DNA of 64,000 nt from Isoetes taiwanensis (lineage: Eukaryota > Streptophyta > Lycopodiopsida > Isoetales > Isoetaceae), in contig JAJEKV010000020.1 of NCBI GenBank assembly GCA_021234155.1, positions 3,828,563 through 3,892,562 of the forward strand, written 5' to 3'. The position numbers and the translations under genes were made by a program. Under the pieces are notes generated by a model. It saw only the letters and a program-made list of their open reading frames with translations, was not told the origin of the DNA and did no database searches. This document shows positions 48,601 through 59,780 of this stretch, piece after piece; position 1 is the stretch's first letter, and each line of letters begins with the position of its first letter.

Positions 48601-51600
48601 TCAAATTGTTCCACCATTAGACCTATCATGAAGGTCTAGGTCCTCAGAGCTCATCCAATGGCACCTGAAGTAGTTATAAAATCCTTCAATCTTACCAATT
48701 CTGTCCAATCCCTTATTATAGCTCATTCCCATCTTCCTGTGGTGGGACAATGCCATTAAAGCAACTTCCCTATTAAAAAGATTTTTAAGTTTCTCAATAG
48801 AGATAGATTGCCCCCCCAAAGTGACATCGCACCGATGTCTCCATATAGTCCAGAGAGCCAAACTAACCAGGGAGGCTTCAATACAGTCTCTGTCTGAGAC
48901 CATGACAACATTCGGCCATCCAAGTTGGTACACATGCAGTCTCACAACAGGGCATACCCAATACCAAAACTCTATAATTCTTGGACAGAAGAAGAGATGT
49001 GAAAGAGATTCACTAGCCCGGCACCCAAGAGGACATAAATCAAGACACAATTCCTCTATGGACCCGGCTTCACTTTAGTGTTGAGACCTCCTTGGAGGGC
49101 CTCCCATCTAAAAATTGTATTCTCCTAGAGCATAAGGTTTTCCAGGAGTTTGCCGGAGGAGCTTAGCCAGCCCATCCACTCACTTGAAGCCTAGCCTCTC
49201 AGCTTTTAAGAGGGGAGTCATCACAAAGGGCCCGATATATACTAGCAACATTGTATGTCTCCTTACCCCACGCAGGACCACTTTTCCTCGGGACCAGTGA
49301 GACCCCGAGAGAAGCTTAACATTACCTAGAATTTTCCGTAGTATCTTTCTATCACCCTCCCACGCCCTTTGCACTTTGAGTCTAAATTCCATCCAAGAGA
49401 TCCAAATTATCGTTTTCCCAAAGATCTTTTGCAATTTTAAGATCCCATGGTCTCGCCATTTCTTAAAGATCACGAGGATGAACTAATGCCAAGGGACGTC
49501 CATTCTCTTCCCATACATGAGTATTCCAAAATATCTTGACTTTCCCGGCCTCTCGAGGTATAGTCATGGGGGAGCATCTTGTTTGCACCTCCCTCAAGCA
49601 TGAAGAATACGCCTCATGATCGGGGAAGTGCCGAGGCCACCTTAAAGTTATAAAAAGAGGCACCTAGTTCATCCCTAGGAAGGGATGGTTTTACCACGAA
49701 TCTTGCACAAATCAAACCAGTGCTTAACAAAAGCCAGAGCAGGAGATGTATCACCTTGTAAAACTTCGCCCGACAAATCTAGCCGCTAGAGCTTGAGCCT
49801 GCATGAAAGGGTCCTTACATCCAATCCCTCCATCCCTTTTATCCCTGCATAACTCGGACCAAGCAACGTTAGCCAGACCCCGCCAAATGAACTTTCTAAT
49901 GATAACTTTTGTATTTGATTATATATTCCTTTCGGGCTACCAAAGACTCGGCGAGGAATATATGTGAGAGTGGCGAGCGACAAAGCAAGCAATTACTCTC
50001 CACTCTCAAGCATGATAATCCTTTAGAGGACCATAGCCCAACCTTTTTTCTAAGTTTGTCTAAAATAGGCTTCCCGAGAGACCCTTCATATTATCACGAG
50101 ATGAAAGGGGCAAACCCAAAGAGCTTAACTGTTTCCCCAGCCCACGATCGGAAGCCCAAACCATTAGCACGAGGGTCAATATCTCCCTAAAAAGCCCATA
50201 AAACGGAACATTTGGTAGCATTTAGGCCTATGCCCGATATAACCTCAAAAGCAATCAATATCTCACGAAAGGAATGGAAGCCGCCATCGTCATACACGAG
50301 GAACATAAAGGTGTCATCCGCATCTTGCATGATTGTGAGTTTTTCGGCTTTATTCGGTAAAACTAGGCCGTTGATGCCCCTTCCAATACTTTGAGATTAA
50401 CCATCCTTGTGAGAAGGTTGGCCATAATTAGAAAAAGGTATGGGGCAAGCGGGCAGCCCTGCCGATACCCTTCTTGAGGTCAAAGAGACCGAAGGTTCAC
50501 CGATTGACCAAGACAGATCTGAGAGGCAAATTTGTTCATTCCCATTGAGATGTCGATGAACCGCTTATTGAAACCCATGTGGCTCATCACTTCTCGCAGC
50601 CATCCCACCTAAGGGAATCATAGGCCTTTTCTCGAAATCCATCTTAACAAGTACACAGTTTTGCCGTAGTAGTAGATGCACCAATGCATACCTTCTCTAG
50701 CGCTAGGTAATTGTCCAAAATATATCTACCGGCGGAAAAAGCTGATTGCTCCCTTCCAATAACCCCTGCTCAAGATAGGCTTAAGGCGGTTGGCGATGCC
50801 TTTCATGATTACCTTATACGGGACATTTGTTAGTGCAATGGGGCGCCACTCCCCAAGTGATTGAGGTCTAGAGACTTTTGGGACCAAGGTGATGAATCCC
50901 GCCGCTAGAGTTGGATGTAACGAGCAAGAGGACCAAGCCCCCAAACGGCCTCCACAAAGTCTGGTCCAAGAGCATCCCAAAACTCCACAAAGAATTCGGG
51001 GAGGGAAGCCATCGGGGCGGGGGACTTACCGGAAGCCCGAGAGCATAGTACTTTAAATATCTCCTCTTCTTTGGCCGACGAAGCAGAGTGTGGTTGTCAT
51101 CTGCGGTAATCTTACGTGCCCATCAATGCAGGTCAACCAAAGAGATTTGGGATTGATAAGAGGATGGGAGATTGTCTGCTTTGAATTGAGCCTGAAAGCT
51201 ATCCCGAATAAACGCCTTGATAGCCCCGGGATCAGAAAGTATATCTTGACAGTTATCTTTGATTGAAGTAATACTGTTCTCTGCTAATCTGGCCCCTGCC
51301 ATTCTAAAGAAGCACCTAGAATTTTCATAATCTGACTCTACATACCACTTTGTTTTGGAACGAACCGCAGCCCCCCTAGCTTCCTCCTCCTCAATAGCTT
51401 TGGCTTTTGTTTCCAGTTCCTCCTCTAAAGATTGCTTGTCTCTCAAGTATGGGGATCAAGTAATGATCCTGCTTGACTGCCCTTAGAAGGTTGTACACGA
51501 CATTTTTTTCTTTCTTGAATTTCAAGCATTCCTCCTTGCCCCATTTTTTGATCCACAACTTCATAAGACTGGTCTTTTTAACCCAAGCCTTCATGGAAGG

Positions 51601-52415
51601 TAGGCATTCCGTATTAGTTAGAGAAGCCAGGAAAGTCCTAAAGGGTCTGCAGAATGCCTCCTTCCCCTAATAGGGAGGTATTGAACTTGAAAGGCACATT
51701 CCCTCCCCTTCTCTTAGTAGGGCTGCTCTCCAACACTAACTTTTGTGGCACATGGTCTGAATGAGAGAACGCAAGCTCTCCTTCAACATAGCATCTGTCC
51801 ATGAAGGAGGCTGTCCTATTAGCCATGTAGAACACCGTCTAGTAAGCGGTATACTCTGTCACCCGCCCCTTCGCATTTATTAGACCAGGAAAATCTGGCG
51901 TTAGATGGAGGAATTAGGGAGAAGCCGGTATTTTCGTAAGTGAGTTCCACGTAGCTTCCTCCTCTTGTAGCAAATTCTGTGCAGCCCAATTTTTTGATCC
52001 CATACATTTGTCATATTCAAATCCCCTCCAAGGATCCAATTTTCAACTCCAAAACCCTGATGAGTTATCCGAGCTCAATCTCTCTCCACATAGTCGCCCT
52101 TTTCTGCAGGTACATTAGAGGCATAAATGTTGATGAGCCCCACATACAATTATTTGTTTCAAAATTACAACCCGCCATCTCGCCACTTCCCCCTGCATAT
52201 TGATACTTTTGGACTTGTCCCTTCCATAAGATACAGGTGCCTCCTTTAGTTCCTTCAGCCGCACAACTAAAGGAGGAGTAATTACCTCCAATCCAACTGC
52301 CAATGGACCTGGCCTCAAAGTCTGGAAGTCTATGCTCCTGAAGAAGGATGACATCCGCCTTCATAGACCTAATAGCTGCTAACACTCGACCACGCTTAAG
52401 AACATGAGACAATAA
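48601..52415 (-). pseudogene. L1 ORF2, copy B, with zf-RVT
   Basis: The endonuclease lacks its first motif through a 23-bp deletion. RT pieces: VSRPQSLGEWRPIALTNVPY (about 50870). Connection: GGVWLTLLGPSYAGIKGMEG (about 49840). The C-terminal zf-RVT is intact over 149 codons (CLDLCPLGCRASESLSHLFF, then LALWTIWRHRCDVTL; 49050-48601). Numerous frameshifts lie between these. Confidence 0.8.
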
Positions 52416-55122
52416 TCATGAGTTGGAAGTTGTGGGACGGCCAGCTATACCATTGTGATCAGCGAAATTGCTAAAGGAAGAGGTCGAAGCTTTCTTCCTT
52501 TTCATCTCACCTGAGTTATCTGGACTCCTATTTGCATCCAGCTTATTTTTCTTACCAAGTAGAGCAAATGGATTCTCTAGCATCTCCACGTCATCTATTG
52601 TATCTGTTCCATTATCTGCCCAGTTAGAGTTGCCTTTAGCCGGTTCAAGAAGCCTTTCTCCTCGAGTATTCTTGGTTATCAAATCTGCAAGAGGCCCCTT
52701 CTCAGTAGAAGAAACCTCTGAAATATATTTAGACAGAGCTGACATTGGTTGTGGAGAGTCTGCACATTTTGAGTTCACCATGTCATGAGAGCCTCTGGAT
52801 TTCCTGGCCAAATTTCTAGCTCTTATACCTTGTTTGGAGGCCACCACTTGCCATTGAGTCTCCCCATCCAAGGTGCCCACTTTAGAAGATGGCACATTTA
52901 GGGTCACGTTTCCAGGCACACCGGATGAAGAAGGGGTAGCAAACGCTGGTGCGGGAGCGGGAGTAAATGGGGGAGTGACCGCAACCTGGAGGGGAACATG
53001 TGTCCCTTGAGGGGCTTCCTCCTGTGTATCATCTTCAGACACATGCACATGTTCTCTGTCATTGCCCTCGGAGGCATTTTGATCATTGACGTTTGCCTGG
53101 CTTGGTTTGATCACTTCTTCTGGTTCCACATTTGGGAACATCCTCCTTATTTCCCATCCATTTAGTAGCTTGAGTAAAAACTTAAAGCAACACATACCAC
53201 TTTTCACAGTCACTCCTTTGGGGATCTGCGTGTTAGCTGTGATGGCAACACAGATTCTAGGCCCTTTGGCAATAGAGTGAGATACATATGAGCCAAGCGT
53301 GTTGGCAATAGATTTAAGGAACTCTGGGACTAGTAGGTCTGGTGGAAGATACTCAATTTCAAACCAGCAAGGGATTTTGATAGCGGAAAGCTTATTAGGG
53401 ACAAAGCCTGGCGTGTAAAACTGGTACAAAATGAAGCCTCCTGCAAATGGGTCTGCTGCACGGGCAACTAATCTATCCACAGCTGCTTCACTGTCAAACA
53501 TGATGAGAAAAAAGTTGTTACCCAGTGCCTTCAGCGATTGGTGTTGGGGCAAACCTAACCTCTTCAGGAGAGCTGATAGCCATGAGTTTAACCTGCGCAG
53601 GTCCAGGAAGCTCCCAGTAAAGAAGCCCACTACTGAGCACGAGATCAAACTTTCCAGATACCTTTTGTGCATCTCGTGATCAATTTCAGCCACTGGGAAA
53701 TTATCTTCTGCCTGCACCTTGATGCCATTGACCAATCCAGGCTCATTACTTGTAGTTACTCTAGGGTTCCGAACGGGACTTTCCTGAAACGCTTGGAGAG
53801 CCTCCGTGACTCTTGTGCTTCTGTTAGTAGCATGGGTTTGCTGTTGAATCCACTCCGAGAATCTCGGCTTGTTCACTATTCTCACTGAATCCTGTCCATT
53901 CCAAGCTGTACCCTTTGGATGATTCACCCTGTTTTGTGTAAGATTACCTTGGCTAGCATCATTCCCATCATTAAGAAGCTCTGACCCAATAATCTTTCCC
54001 CTGTTTACTGCCCCTCTTTCTAGAGATGAGTAGTCCACCTCGGTTTCTTTCTTATTTACTTCGGTTTCTGCTTCTTCCATAGGTGAAGCTTCCATGGATG
54101 ATTCTGCCCTGCTAGATTGTATGGGTATACCCTGTCCACATGCACTGCCTCCTGTCCCTGCTTCTAACATTCCATCTTTGGGTTTGGATAGCTCAGATAA
54201 GCGCAAAGCGCTTACCTTGGCGACCCGGATCACCCCCTGCAGTTGCTTTACCTGCTCCATTGTATTGTGCTCCCTTTGGGGAATGGTTTTTACCCTTGCA
54301 CTGGGCAGAAGCCCCAATTACTAGATAAGGATTAATGGAAGCCCCATCCTCTGGGGACGATTTTCCAGCCCCTGAATCCATCCATTTTAGGCATTGTCCA
54401 GCCTGAAATCGATCTTTGGCGGGGCGTAGGAGGCCATGGGGCTCCGTTGTGCACTCCCTGGTCGAGCCCGGTCGGTTCCCAATATCGCCAAAGTCGCCGC
54501 AAGGCATCTTCACCGCACACCATATTCTTAACACCGTATTCTTGGCCATCAGTCTGTCTCCCAGCAACTATAGCATCAACCTGGGCTGCAGATTTTTGCC
54601 TGAGCTCTGCCAGCTTATTATGTAGAGCTCCATTCTTCTCATTCCTTCCTCCATTATTATTCCTTTCTGTCTCAGCATTTTTCCTTGTCTAGAGCTCACA
54701 ACTAACATCGATTCCGCTCAATCCTTCACCGGAAGTTGGGGCTTTTGCCTCATTTGCATGTATAACAGGTTTAAGCAGAGCTGGGCGATTAAAGGAAACA
54801 TTACCTGGGCCTACTCGATCTGGGTCTGCCTCTGGAGCTGCTTGCCAAGCTGCAGCAGAAGCCGCCCAATCCTGGGCCTTTTGCAGGGCAGACGCCCCAA
54901 ATTTTTTAAGGGATTCGTTGGTCCCAACGGCTGGGGATGGATTACAAGAGACCCCACTGGTCTGACGACCAGCTGTTGTGCAGCCCTGAGCTGCCGTAGA
55001 AAGAAAAGTCGGAGGCCCTGTGCCTTCGTTGAAAACGCCTGGGTCTATCCCAGGTCCGACTGCCGCGGGTGCGGCCGCTCCAACCTGCGCCTTTGACATT
55101 TTCCGTTCAGCCATCGCTTTTC
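52416..55122 (-). pseudogene. L1 ORF1, copy B
   Basis: The longest open piece is 54317-52416 (633 codons), which includes the DUF4283-type core (AEIDHEMHKRYLESLI, NNFFLIMFDSEAAVDRL, KLSAIKIPCWFEIEYLPPDL) and a disordered basic tail. Upstream N-terminal parts lie in other frames (55129-54689 MAERKMSKAQVGAAAPAAV; 54567-54193). The N-terminus differs clearly from copy A, so the copies derive from diverged source elements. Confidence 0.7.
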
Positions 55123-56441
55123 TGTCCATGGTTTTGCTCTACAATTGAAGCTTTTGAATCTATCACCTTTTTATAGTCTTATTTTAGAGCTACATATAAA
55201 ATATGAACATGTCTATGGTTTTGCTGAACCCAGCATGGCTTGAAATCATAAAACCAATGTCTCAACCCTTATGGTATACATGTTGATTATGGTCTTACGA
55301 TGGGGCACCAAAAGTCTTACAATGGGGCACCAAAGAATTTCCATCAATAGATACCACAAACAACCACAATGGACCCAACGCATTCACAACCTAAATTTAA
55401 AACCACTTTTGCATACAATTTTTAGTCCCTTGAATCATAGAATATTTGGAACCTAGTGAATTCTGAATCACTTCGACTCTACAGGTATGCTCGTCTGCGC
55501 TTCATGAATAAAAGTGCTCGAACAATGTTTGAGTAATTTCATGTTAAAAGATGGTTGAATAACTTGTAAGGTTATGCCTTGATCTTCTGCGGAACAATGA
55601 AAAACTATTTAACCTGGCAGTTATGGATTCTGCAATGTTCAATGCAATGCCATTTGCAAAGAAGAGACCTGGAAGCTTCTGCGAGGACTAATATTATTTA
55701 ACTCCTGGCATATGTGATATGAATATATGAGATATAAACTAATTAGGTATATATAATCATCATAAGTAGCATATAGACCTTCGTTAAGGCTTTCAAGATC
55801 CATTAAATGGAGCAGTATATGGCTAATCCACATGTGCAGGACATAAGATATGCCAATTGTAAATAAACTATGATAAGTTTTTGCTATTTCATTATTTCAT
55901 TATTTGATGTTTTCAATCAACTCTCCGAATGACATAGTTTGCCAGAGCTGAAAATTCAAATCAATGTCTCTTTCCTGCAAAGCCTGTTTAACATTCAAAA
56001 TGTGAGAAGAACAAAGAGGAAAAAAAAGAAGTGCTGCATGCGAAATAAAATCATATCGAATTCATTCACATGCCGATGTATACATGGGTATCTTGGCATG
56101 TATTTTGTGCACTCTGCACATCTCTAACATTGTTTCCAGCATGGTTCTCAAATCAGAAGCTGCAGTAAAGCAAATCCACGCACATGATTCTAACAGTAGA
56201 AGAATAAGTAGAATATTAATCCACATGTAGATTAGCTACATTGAGCGACATCAAATATGCCATGATGCCAACTGAGAAACAAATAGATAACCTAGCCTGC
56301 CATGATGCCAACTGGGAAACAAATCCCGAAGAAGAAGAAGAAGAAGCTATCTACCGCTTCCTCGACCTTCTTCAAGTTCTTCAAAATCCACTGCTTTCTA
56401 GTTGCTCCACAACATGGTGGGGTCAGCCTCACGATAAACGC

Positions 56442-57010
56442 TCATTTGTTATTACAGTAGAACGCTTTTAGGAGCCAAAAATCGATATGCAAATTTGACC
56501 AAATAAGCATAAGTGCATAAAATAGGGCGATAATAAGAAACTTTAATGCACAACATGCCAAAGAAACATCAACTTTATTCCAGGACAGTGTATGGAGCCT
56601 CAAGGGATGATAATCCTCCAATCTTCTTGATTTATCAATTTTTTCATAATAGAAAGGAAATCTATCTGATACCGATGCTTGTTCTGACAAACGTCTCTTA
56701 CAAAAGATCCACCTGACCTACCATTGTTGCTCCTGACCTACCATTGTTGCTCCTGTCTGCAACAAAGAACAAAAAAGTTATCTCTTAAAGGCAACAACAG
56801 AAGAAACTTTTAATAGCCGAAGAATTTCTACTACAATACTTACTGTTGCTGGCCGTCTTCCATGTATGGTGACACTAAAAATTTCAGCAGCTTGTGTATA
56901 TTCTAGAAAAGAATCCACCACTTGTCCATCTAACTTCTTTCTTGGTGATTTCCCTTGTGAGCCCTTACTCTCCACAGGGGAATCAATATGAGATGTAGAC
57001 TATATTTGAC
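56442..57010 (-). pseudogene. Exon-like fragments inside the Helitron
   Basis: The minus strand 57010-56843 is open (KGSQGKSPRKKLDGQVV, DSFLEYTQAAEIFSVTIHGR) and ends at a GTAAGTA donor. A second piece after a TTGCAG acceptor (about 56758) reads RSGGSFVRDVCQNKHRYQ and ends NQEDWRIIIP plus stop near 56605. Both run in the Helitron's own orientation. A 21-bp direct repeat (CTGACCTACCATTGTTGCTC) lies at 56713-56754. I do not recognise the protein. Capture of host exons is typical of plant Helitrons. Confidence 0.4.
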
Positions 57011-57697
57011 ATCGGGGAGCCATTCATGAAATGCTCTGCATCTAGGTTTTCAACTGTGCTGATGGCAAGACTTTCATGTTTTTGAATATAAAACGCATTG
57101 ATGAAATGTAAATTTGAAATCTAGGAATAAGAAGTGATAAAGCCAGAATGACGTAGAGAAGGAAAAGCAGGGTAAAGGATGCATGCTGAAACCTTCTGAG
57201 ATGGACTGTGGCAATTACACATGTTGCAAAATTTGCCTAAACAGCAACCTCGCCTCTGAGCAAAACCACTGCACCGTGCCATGATCTGCCCTGCATAGCC
57301 AACCGGGCTTCAAAAGATCTGTAAAACCTGAACAGATAGGATGGATAACTGTTTCTAGCTCAACCCCAATTAGCCCAAGCTCAAGAATCCTTGAAATCCT
57401 TTAGCCTGCAGAGATCGGCTTTCAAATAAATCCCCTCCGGAGTTACTGCCTCGAATGCAAAAGCCCAGGGCAAGCCGATGCCCTAACCCGTCTAGCCACA
57501 AAAACTGAACCTAATTCTCAACCGTCCGATCAATTTAACCCCACATCAGAGCCGTCCGATCTAGGGCGAGATTCAAAACAGACATACAGGATAATCTTAT
57601 TATATAGGAGGATAAGATAATATCTTCTTATTAAAGTTATAATATCACCTAAATTGGTGTCCGAAATTTTAAATTATCGTCTTTTAAATTAGAGTAA

Positions 57698-57718
57698 TTT
57701 TTTTTTTTTTTTTTTTTT
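57698..57718 (+). repeat. T run in the duplicated flank
   Basis: About 21 T. The paralogous position near 61170 has only a short T run, so the homopolymer expanded, or an A-tailed insertion was lost, after duplication. Confidence 0.7.
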
Positions 57719-58496
57719 AGTTTGTTTTACAAAAAGTAACGTAATTTGTGATTTCGAAGTCCAATTCTGGTGATTTTAGCTTTGATAGGAACATATTATT
57801 TTTTTCTACAATAACTTTGGATATATTTTCATTTGGATCATTACAAAAAAGTTACGGTCATTTCCATAAAAGATATCCATAAAACAGCGATTACACTATC
57901 TCCCCCTGATTAAGGGTTTCCACAGGAATATTATAATTTTGGATTTTCAAGACAACCACCGGTAATGCTTAGAATTAAATTTCTACGGCTCTGATTTAAG
58001 AGCTTTTTCAAGAAAAGTAATTTTTTTTTATTCTTCCTATTCCTCCGGCGGTTTTCCTTCTTTGCAAATGGAGATTGAGTCGGATTGATGAAGGCCTACA
58101 ATCGATCGCGATCCAGGAAGCGTTTTATAGAAACACAGGTTATAGTTCAAGCAGGAAACACAGTTACAGTTCAAGCTGGCGAAATTTTCTGCTGGCATAG
58201 AAACCCCTCCAGAGTTCGGCTCTGCAAGAAACAATTGGTAAGATTAAATAAACAAAGACCAAAGGAAACAGAGTTTGTACGATTTTTTCTTAAGGATAGA
58301 CAATTACGATTTAGATACAGATTGTGGAGCGGCCGCTATTCAAAAGCAAGCGGGCATGATCGATGCTTGGAAACACAGGTTTTGTTAAGAGAGTTGGAGA
58401 AACGTGCTTAAACACAGGTTTACAAAGGGCGGACTGAGTTGTCTGCTCATGAATAGCAGGCTTCTTGCGCTGATCTGAAACTCCATTTTAAGCTCC

Positions 58497-59362
58497 TGTG
58501 AAGATCTCCCATTGCTTCAAACTGATCTCCAACTCTGGTGAATAAGCCTCAACAAAGCTGTTACGGATGCTAAAAGTCAGCCTGTATTTGCTTGAATTCA
58601 ATTGAAGCTCTTTGCAATTAGAAGAGTTGGATGGATTTAACACAAATTTGAACTTTCCGGAGCTTATAATCTGATTTCTCTTTTCTTGAAGGTCTTCATC
58701 ACAGGAAACCATATTTGTTAGGGTTGCAGATTCACGAGTTCCTGCAGAGCAATCTTCGCTAATGGGCAAGCAATAAACAGAAACTTTTGCTTCCAGATCA
58801 TTGGCATTAAGAACATAGGATGCTTCTTCTTCTTGATCCACAATGATGGACTTCTCATAAATACGAGATTTGGTTTCACCTGACTTTTCTTTGAACCATT
58901 GAAGAACACACCAATGATATGGCGCTGTAAAGCTCCATCTTGCAGTGATTTTTGTACCCACGAAGCCAGGACCTTCAATTCTCAGATCTCTAATTCCAAT
59001 TCCTCTGGAATTTGAAGAACTCACACCTTTTATTTCGGAAAAGCTTGAAAGCTTAGAAGCTTTAACAGAATTAAGCTTGACTGACTTGCCTGAAATAAAA
59101 TAGTTACCTGTTAAAATATCCTCCTTAATCCCCCATAGCCTCTCACGAATTGCTTCGAAATTTGGTCTTTTGTATGGATCCTGGCTAAGGCATTCGGTAA
59201 TCAGAGATTGAAGACTTGGACAAATTCCAGGAGGCCAAATTCTTTTCCAATCCCGGTGTTCTTCCGGTTAGGATTTCAAAACAAGTGATTCCAAAACTAT
59301 ATGTATCACAAGAAAGAGAATAGTGCCCTAACTCGATCATTTCTGGTGCGATTTTGGGGTGA
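58497..59362 (-). pseudogene. Truncated protein kinase with C-terminal AIR9-like repeat
   Basis: The minus strand begins abruptly at the kinase APE motif (APEMIELGHYSLSCDTYSFG, then ITCFEILTGRTP). It continues after a frameshift near 59260 as WPPGICPSLQSLITECL and DPYKRPNFEAIRERL (subdomain XI arginine), ending at a GTAACT donor near 59110. The next exon encodes RDLRIEGPGFVGTKITARW, HWCVLQWFKEKSG and SYVLNANDLEAKVSVYCLP, which resemble the A9 repeats of plant AIR9 and related kinases. It ends EIFTGA and stop at 58488-58497. The N-lobe and catalytic loop are absent, so it is a gene fragment. Confidence 0.65.
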
Positions 59363-59439
59363 CGTGCACTCGATGGACGTGCGCCTTAATGTCCGGCGTC
59401 TGTATCGAAAAGCGTGAGCCTTAAATATTTTGAAAAAAA

Positions 59440-59620
59440 AATAATTCTGTGGAAACCCTTCTTGTTTTCCACGGAAACCCTTCCGATTTTCTAATATAAA
59501 AACCCTTCCTTATTTCCATGGAAACCCTTCCAAAACCCTTCCGAATTTTCGTGGAAACCAATTTTCGTGTAAACCCTTCCGGGCCGGAAGGGTTTCCATG
59601 GAAATTCGGAAGGGTTTCCA
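59440..59620. repeat. GGAAACCCTTCC repeat and palindrome cluster
   Basis: GGAAACCCTTCC-like units recur six or more times in one orientation, then twice inverted. The central palindrome at 59571-59595 has 12-bp perfect arms (AAACCCTTCCGG / CCGGAAGGGTTT) about one base. CCATGGAAACCC also has its inverted form. Confidence 0.85.
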
Positions 59621-59780
59621 TGGGAGGCCAACCCAAATCGGGCGTACTTAAAACCATCAATAGAACAGGGGCATTTTGCATAAATATAGGGGCATTAGTA
59701 TAAATTGCCCTTACTTTTCTGTGGTTTAATGATATATTTGCAAAGATCAAGACTTATGATTTCTGTATTAGGAAATCGAT

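Larger units (their letters stand above)
48380..55122 (-). mobile_element. L1-type LINE, copy B
   Basis: Same family as 32270-37830. The 13-bp target duplication TGTCCATGGTTTT is at 48367-48379 and 55123-55135. The A tail appears as the T run ending at 48398 on the plus strand. It carries ORF1, endonuclease, RT and the zf-RVT domain. A 23-bp deletion just after the ORF2 start (near 52415) removes WNLRGIKG, and many later frameshifts make it inactive. Confidence 0.88.
48300..55226. repeat. ~75-bp direct repeat flanking the LINE inside the Helitron
   Basis: GCTCTACAA...TATAGTC-TATTTTAGAGCTACATATAAAAT at about 48299-48375 recurs at 55136-55226 with small changes. The LINE sits between the units, so it inserted at the edge of a short tandem repeat. 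Confidence 0.65.
47814..57617 (-). mobile_element. Helitron, 9.8 kb, non-autonomous, carrying a LINE
   Basis: On the minus strand it starts TCTTATCCTCCTATATAA (from 57617) and ends with a perfect 8-bp hairpin, six bases and CTAG (47817-47814). Host sequence is A at the 5' side and T at the 3' side, as expected for insertion between A and T. The host flanks GATATATTGTAAA and TAATATCTTCTTATT are adjacent, six bases apart, at 61072-61105. No Rep/helicase ORF is seen. The interior is an L1 LINE (48380-55122) plus about 3 kb with exon-like pieces. Confidence 0.8.

Noticed and set aside
58085-58411. 108-codon basic ORF on the plus strand
   Set aside because: No recognisable domain, no splice context, antisense side of a gene-fragment region; not supported as a gene.
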